From the NCBI GenBank assembly GCA_003154025.1, contig PMCE01000563.1, positions 26,724 through 34,279 on the forward strand: DNA of 7,556 nucleotides. The letters run 5' to 3'. This document shows, piece after piece, positions 5,589 to 7,556 of the stretch. The position numbers and the translations under genes are program-made. The notes beneath the pieces were generated by a model. It searched no databases, was not told where the DNA came from, and was given only the letters and a program-made list of their open reading frames with translations. Source of the stretch: Syntrophaceae bacterium. Lineage in GTDB: Bacteria > Desulfobacterota > SM23-61. The stretch's first letter is position 1; every line of letters begins with the position of its first letter.

Positions 5589-6441
5589 TCTCCTCCAGAA
5601 GTTCCTGTAGCTGGGGGTAATGCTCCAGCAGAACCTCGGGAACCTTCAGGTTCTTCTCCCCCAGTTTGGCTTTGAGCTCCAGCGCGTTGCAGACCGCTTT
5701 TCCATGGTAGTGGTTGTTGGTGATGACGTAAGTCTCCTCCGTCTCCTGGGAAAGCTGGCGGATTCTTTCGGAGATCTCGAAAAGCTCGAATTCGTTGTAG
5801 AGGTAATCATACCGGGCATCCCGTCCGGCGTCCTCCCGGAACCATTCTTTCACGTTTCTCCCGTGAAGGCGCAGGTAACCGACCTTGCTCGTCACTGTCT
5901 TAGTGGGGCCGATGGAGTAGGAAACCTGGGGCTGGTCGAGGTTGCAGAAACCCACCTGGATTTCCCTCAGGAAGCGGTAGGCGGAAGCCCGGTCCCAGGA
6001 GGCGTGGCGGATTTCCAGAACGAGGGAATACTCCCTGAATCGATCCGCGAGCTCTTTGACATAAGCCTGATTTGGGTCCGTGTTATGGAAGGAGTAGGGA
6101 AATTGCAGTAAAAGGGCACCCAGACGCCCGGCCTCAACCAGGGGAGAAAGGCCGCCCTTGAAAGCCTTCTCATCGGATTCGGTTAAAGATTCGCGAGCGT
6201 GGGTAAAGTTCCGGTAGAGCTTGGCGGTGAATTTGAATTGCGAATTGGCTTGAACTCTCCTGGCCCAGCTCTTGCTCATAGCAGCACTGGGAGGGCGGTA
6301 AAAGGTATTGTTCAGCTCGATGGTGTCGAAGAATTCAGAAAGGTACACCAGGGGATCGAACTTGGTCCCCTTTTTCGGCGGGGGATAAACAATCCCTTCC
6401 CAGTCCTCGTAAGACCACCCTGCCGGGCCGATTCGAATCAT
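5581..6441 (-). CDS. DUF72 (YecE-like) domain protein
   Basis: A 286-residue DUF72 protein, a TIM-barrel-like family of unknown biochemical role that is widespread in bacteria and archaea. The start MIRIGPAGWSYEDWEG carries the family's G-x-x-G-W-S-Y opening. ELNNTFYRPPS (42-52), FKFTAKLYRNFTH, LLLQFPYSF, LEIRHASW, YLRLHGRN and the YVITNNHYHGKAVCNALEL segment near the end are all typical; the H-x-S-W, R-L-H-G and N-N-H-x-x-G-K-A blocks are the ones usually conserved. Its length is normal and no residue of these blocks is missing. On the minus strand the ATG is preceded by GAGGCGG with a short A/T-rich spacer. Its neighbour upstream on the same strand is the metallo-hydrolase, 165 bases away with an inverted repeat between. 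A fragment of a related gene survives at 2606-2765. No function is proposed. Confidence 0.92.
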   Translation of the reverse strand: MIRIGPAGWSYEDWEGIVYPPPKKGTKFDPLVYLSEFFDTIELNNTFYRPPSAAMSKSWARRVQANSQFKFTAKLYRNFTHARESLTESDEKAFKGGLSPLVEAGRLGALLLQFPYSFHNTDPNQAYVKELADRFREYSLVLEIRHASWDRASAYRFLREIQVGFCNLDQPQVSYSIGPTKTVTSKVGYLRLHGRNVKEWFREDAGRDARYDYLYNEFELFEISERIRQLSQETEETYVITNNHYHGKAVCNALELKAKLGEKNLKVPEVLLEHYPQLQELLEEKE

Positions 6442-6452
6442 AAAAGCCGCCT

Positions 6453-6596
6453 CACGCCAAGGCGCAAAGGACGCAAAGATATAACCCTATGATGCAGGGA
6501 AAGAAATAATTCACCCGTGGTACCGGAATTTATCATCGAGTTTCCGCTTTTATTTATAAAAAATTGTTTCTTTGCGTCCTTCGCGCCTTGGCGGTG
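6453..6596. repeat. 27-base inverted repeat pair with about 89 bases between arms
   Basis: The left arm (6453-6479, containing GCCAAGGCGCAAAGGACGC) is the reverse complement of the right arm (6569-6596) with one substitution and one extra base. The arms consist of degenerate 9-base steps around CGCAAAG. The left arm lies in the leader of the DUF72 gene and the right arm ten bases after the end of the metallo-hydrolase gene (reading the minus strand). The interior is AT-rich and has no gene. From memory, the motif family with CTTTGCGTCC is frequent in intergenic DNA of many bacteria. The whole 144-base unit could be a small non-coding mobile element or a transcribed hairpin; no flanking target duplication is seen. 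Confidence 0.8.
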
Positions 6597-6606
6597 AAAA
6601 AAGTCT

Positions 6607-7548
6607 TTACTCCGGGACGGTGAAAGACTCTCCCTGCTGGAGAATGATCACCCGGTCTTCTATCCCTAGCCGTTTCACCTCCGCTTTCAGGCGTTCCAAC
6701 GGCTCATCCAGGGGTTCGTGGGAGATGATAAAAGTTCCCCAGTGAATGGGGATCATATATTCAGCGCCGCTCTCCTGGAACATTTGCAGGGCTTGTTCGG
6801 GGGTGCAGTGGTTCACCTGGAACCAGTCGGGCTTGTAGGCGGATATGGGAAAGAAGGCTAAGAAGAGCTTCTGGCTTTGCCTTTTCTCTCCGAAAATTTT
6901 CGTGTAGCCTGTGTCGCCGGCGAAAAGAATCGTCCGGCCATTCTTGGAAAGCAGGTAGCTGTTATACCCCCAGCCTTCGCCGTCCCAGGGGCTGCGCCGC
7001 CCCCAGTGGGCTGGCCGGATCGCCTCGATCCGCACCCCCCGGACCTCTATGCTCTGATTCCAATCGATTTCGGTTACCGAAGCAAAACCCGATTTTTCCG
7101 CCAGGGGCTTGCACCCCCGGGGGACGATCAGCTGGGCTTGCCTGGGGAGGCGCTTCAGACTCTCCAGGTCGAAATGATCATAATGGGCGTGGGTTATGAG
7201 GATGAGGTCCAGATCCATGATTTCCTCGGGTTGGATGGGCAATTCAACCGCCCGCCGGGCTATCTTAATACGGCTGGAGAAATTCGGATCGAAAAGGATT
7301 TGAGTCCCGTAGAAGGACAGAAGAACGGTGGAGTGGCCTACCCACCCGGCATGAATTCCCGGGTTGTCCGGGGGGAAAATCTTCAGCTTGGCGGCGGGAG
7401 GTTTAACGGAATGCCGCACCTCGTAAGAAAAGCTTTTCCCCACGATCTTCAGCAGATCCAGCTGTTGGCTGCACCCGGGGAGCATCAGCCCTGCAATCGC
7501 CATGATGATCAGTCCACGGGAAAAGTATATTTTAAGTTTATAAGCCAT
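6607..7548 (-). CDS. Lipoprotein of the metallo-beta-lactamase fold, NAPE-PLD/UlaG-like
   Basis: A 313-residue metal-dependent hydrolase of the COG2220 type (UlaG, RomA and NAPE-PLD relatives). The first 25 residues form a lipoprotein signal: Lys/Arg-containing start, hydrophobic IIMAIAGLML, then LPGC with Cys26 as the expected lipidation site; proline before the glycine is less usual. Anchoring on the periplasmic side of a membrane is inferred. The metal ligands are complete: GHST near 71-74, THAHYDHFD (His120, His122, Asp124, His125), PAHW (His181), AGDTGY (Asp212) and PIHWGTF (His269). FFPISAYKP and the Glu-Pro-Leu near the C-terminus also match the NAPE-PLD-like subgroup. Substrate cannot be read from sequence; phospholipid or phosphodiester esters are family possibilities. 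ATG 7548 is chosen over the GTG just before it, since GAGG at 7552-7555 leaves no spacing for GTG. It may precede DUF72 in a transcript. Confidence 0.88.
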   Translation of the reverse strand: MAYKLKIYFSRGLIIMAIAGLMLPGCSQQLDLLKIVGKSFSYEVRHSVKPPAAKLKIFPPDNPGIHAGWVGHSTVLLSFYGTQILFDPNFSSRIKIARRAVELPIQPEEIMDLDLILITHAHYDHFDLESLKRLPRQAQLIVPRGCKPLAEKSGFASVTEIDWNQSIEVRGVRIEAIRPAHWGRRSPWDGEGWGYNSYLLSKNGRTILFAGDTGYTKIFGEKRQSQKLFLAFFPISAYKPDWFQVNHCTPEQALQMFQESGAEYMIPIHWGTFIISHEPLDEPLERLKAEVKRLGIEDRVIILQQGESFTVPE

Positions 7549-7556
7549 CACCCTCA

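Noticed and set aside
5620..6111. 163-codon open frame on the plus strand
   Set aside because: It lies wholly opposite the DUF72 gene, which has clear family motifs; the reverse frame is open only as a by-product of codon use.
1..7556. tRNA, rRNA, riboswitch or insertion-sequence transposase
   Set aside because: Nothing resembling a cloverleaf, rRNA segment, known riboswitch core or transposase was seen when reading both strands by eye; weakly conserved small RNAs could be missed.

Overview
The window looks like a chromosomal segment of a Gram-negative bacterium that uses short-chain, branched or aromatic organic acids. My best guess is a Desulfobacterota-type (deltaproteobacterial) anaerobe. 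That rests on the gene mix (branched-chain amino-acid-type ABC transporter, long YdiF-type CoA-transferase, 3-hydroxyacyl-CoA dehydrogenase, lipoprotein metallo-hydrolase), strong AGGAGG ribosome sites and a mid GC content. It is an inference and not a phylogenetic placement.

Layout. Positions 1-135 (+) are the tail of a LivF-type ABC ATPase. Positions 132-588 hold no intact gene: there is a 16-codon stub that overlaps the livF stop, then a stretch whose coding signal jumps between frames and whose last frame ends in a TGATG overlap with the next gene. I read this as gene debris or an unresolved frameshift. Positions 588-2597 (+) are a 669-residue acyl-CoA:acetate/3-ketoacid CoA-transferase with an extra C-terminal module. 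Positions 2606-2765 (-) are a 160-base remnant of a DUF72 gene, paralogous to the intact copy at 5581-6441. Positions 2857-3807 (-) are a 3-hydroxyacyl-CoA dehydrogenase, convergent with the CoA-transferase.

From 3808 to 3964 there is a divergent control region with plausible promoters on both strands. Two (+) genes of the PD-(D/E)xK nuclease superfamily follow: a short DUF3883 protein (3965-4339) and a DUF1016/YhcG-type nuclease (4377-5567). The second carries four in-frame palindromic DNA repeats in the linker between its two domains and is preceded by degenerate 7-base repeats. Positions 5581-6441 (-) are a DUF72 (YecE-like) TIM-barrel gene. Positions 6442-6606 hold a 27-base inverted repeat with about 89 bases between the arms. 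Positions 6607-7548 (-) are a lipoprotein of the NAPE-PLD/UlaG-like metallo-beta-lactamase fold.

How the genes fit together. The transporter remnant, CoA-transferase and hydroxyacyl-CoA dehydrogenase fit uptake of a carboxylic acid, its activation by CoA transfer from another acyl-CoA, and a beta-oxidation-type oxidation step. The DUF3883/DUF1016 pair is a small accessory insertion with a nucleic-acid-processing or defence flavour. The gene remnants on both sides of the CoA-transferase indicate a region that has been rearranged. The most unusual signal is the set of four near-perfect palindromes inside the DUF1016 gene, with paired arm changes and a 36-39 base (codon-multiple) period.
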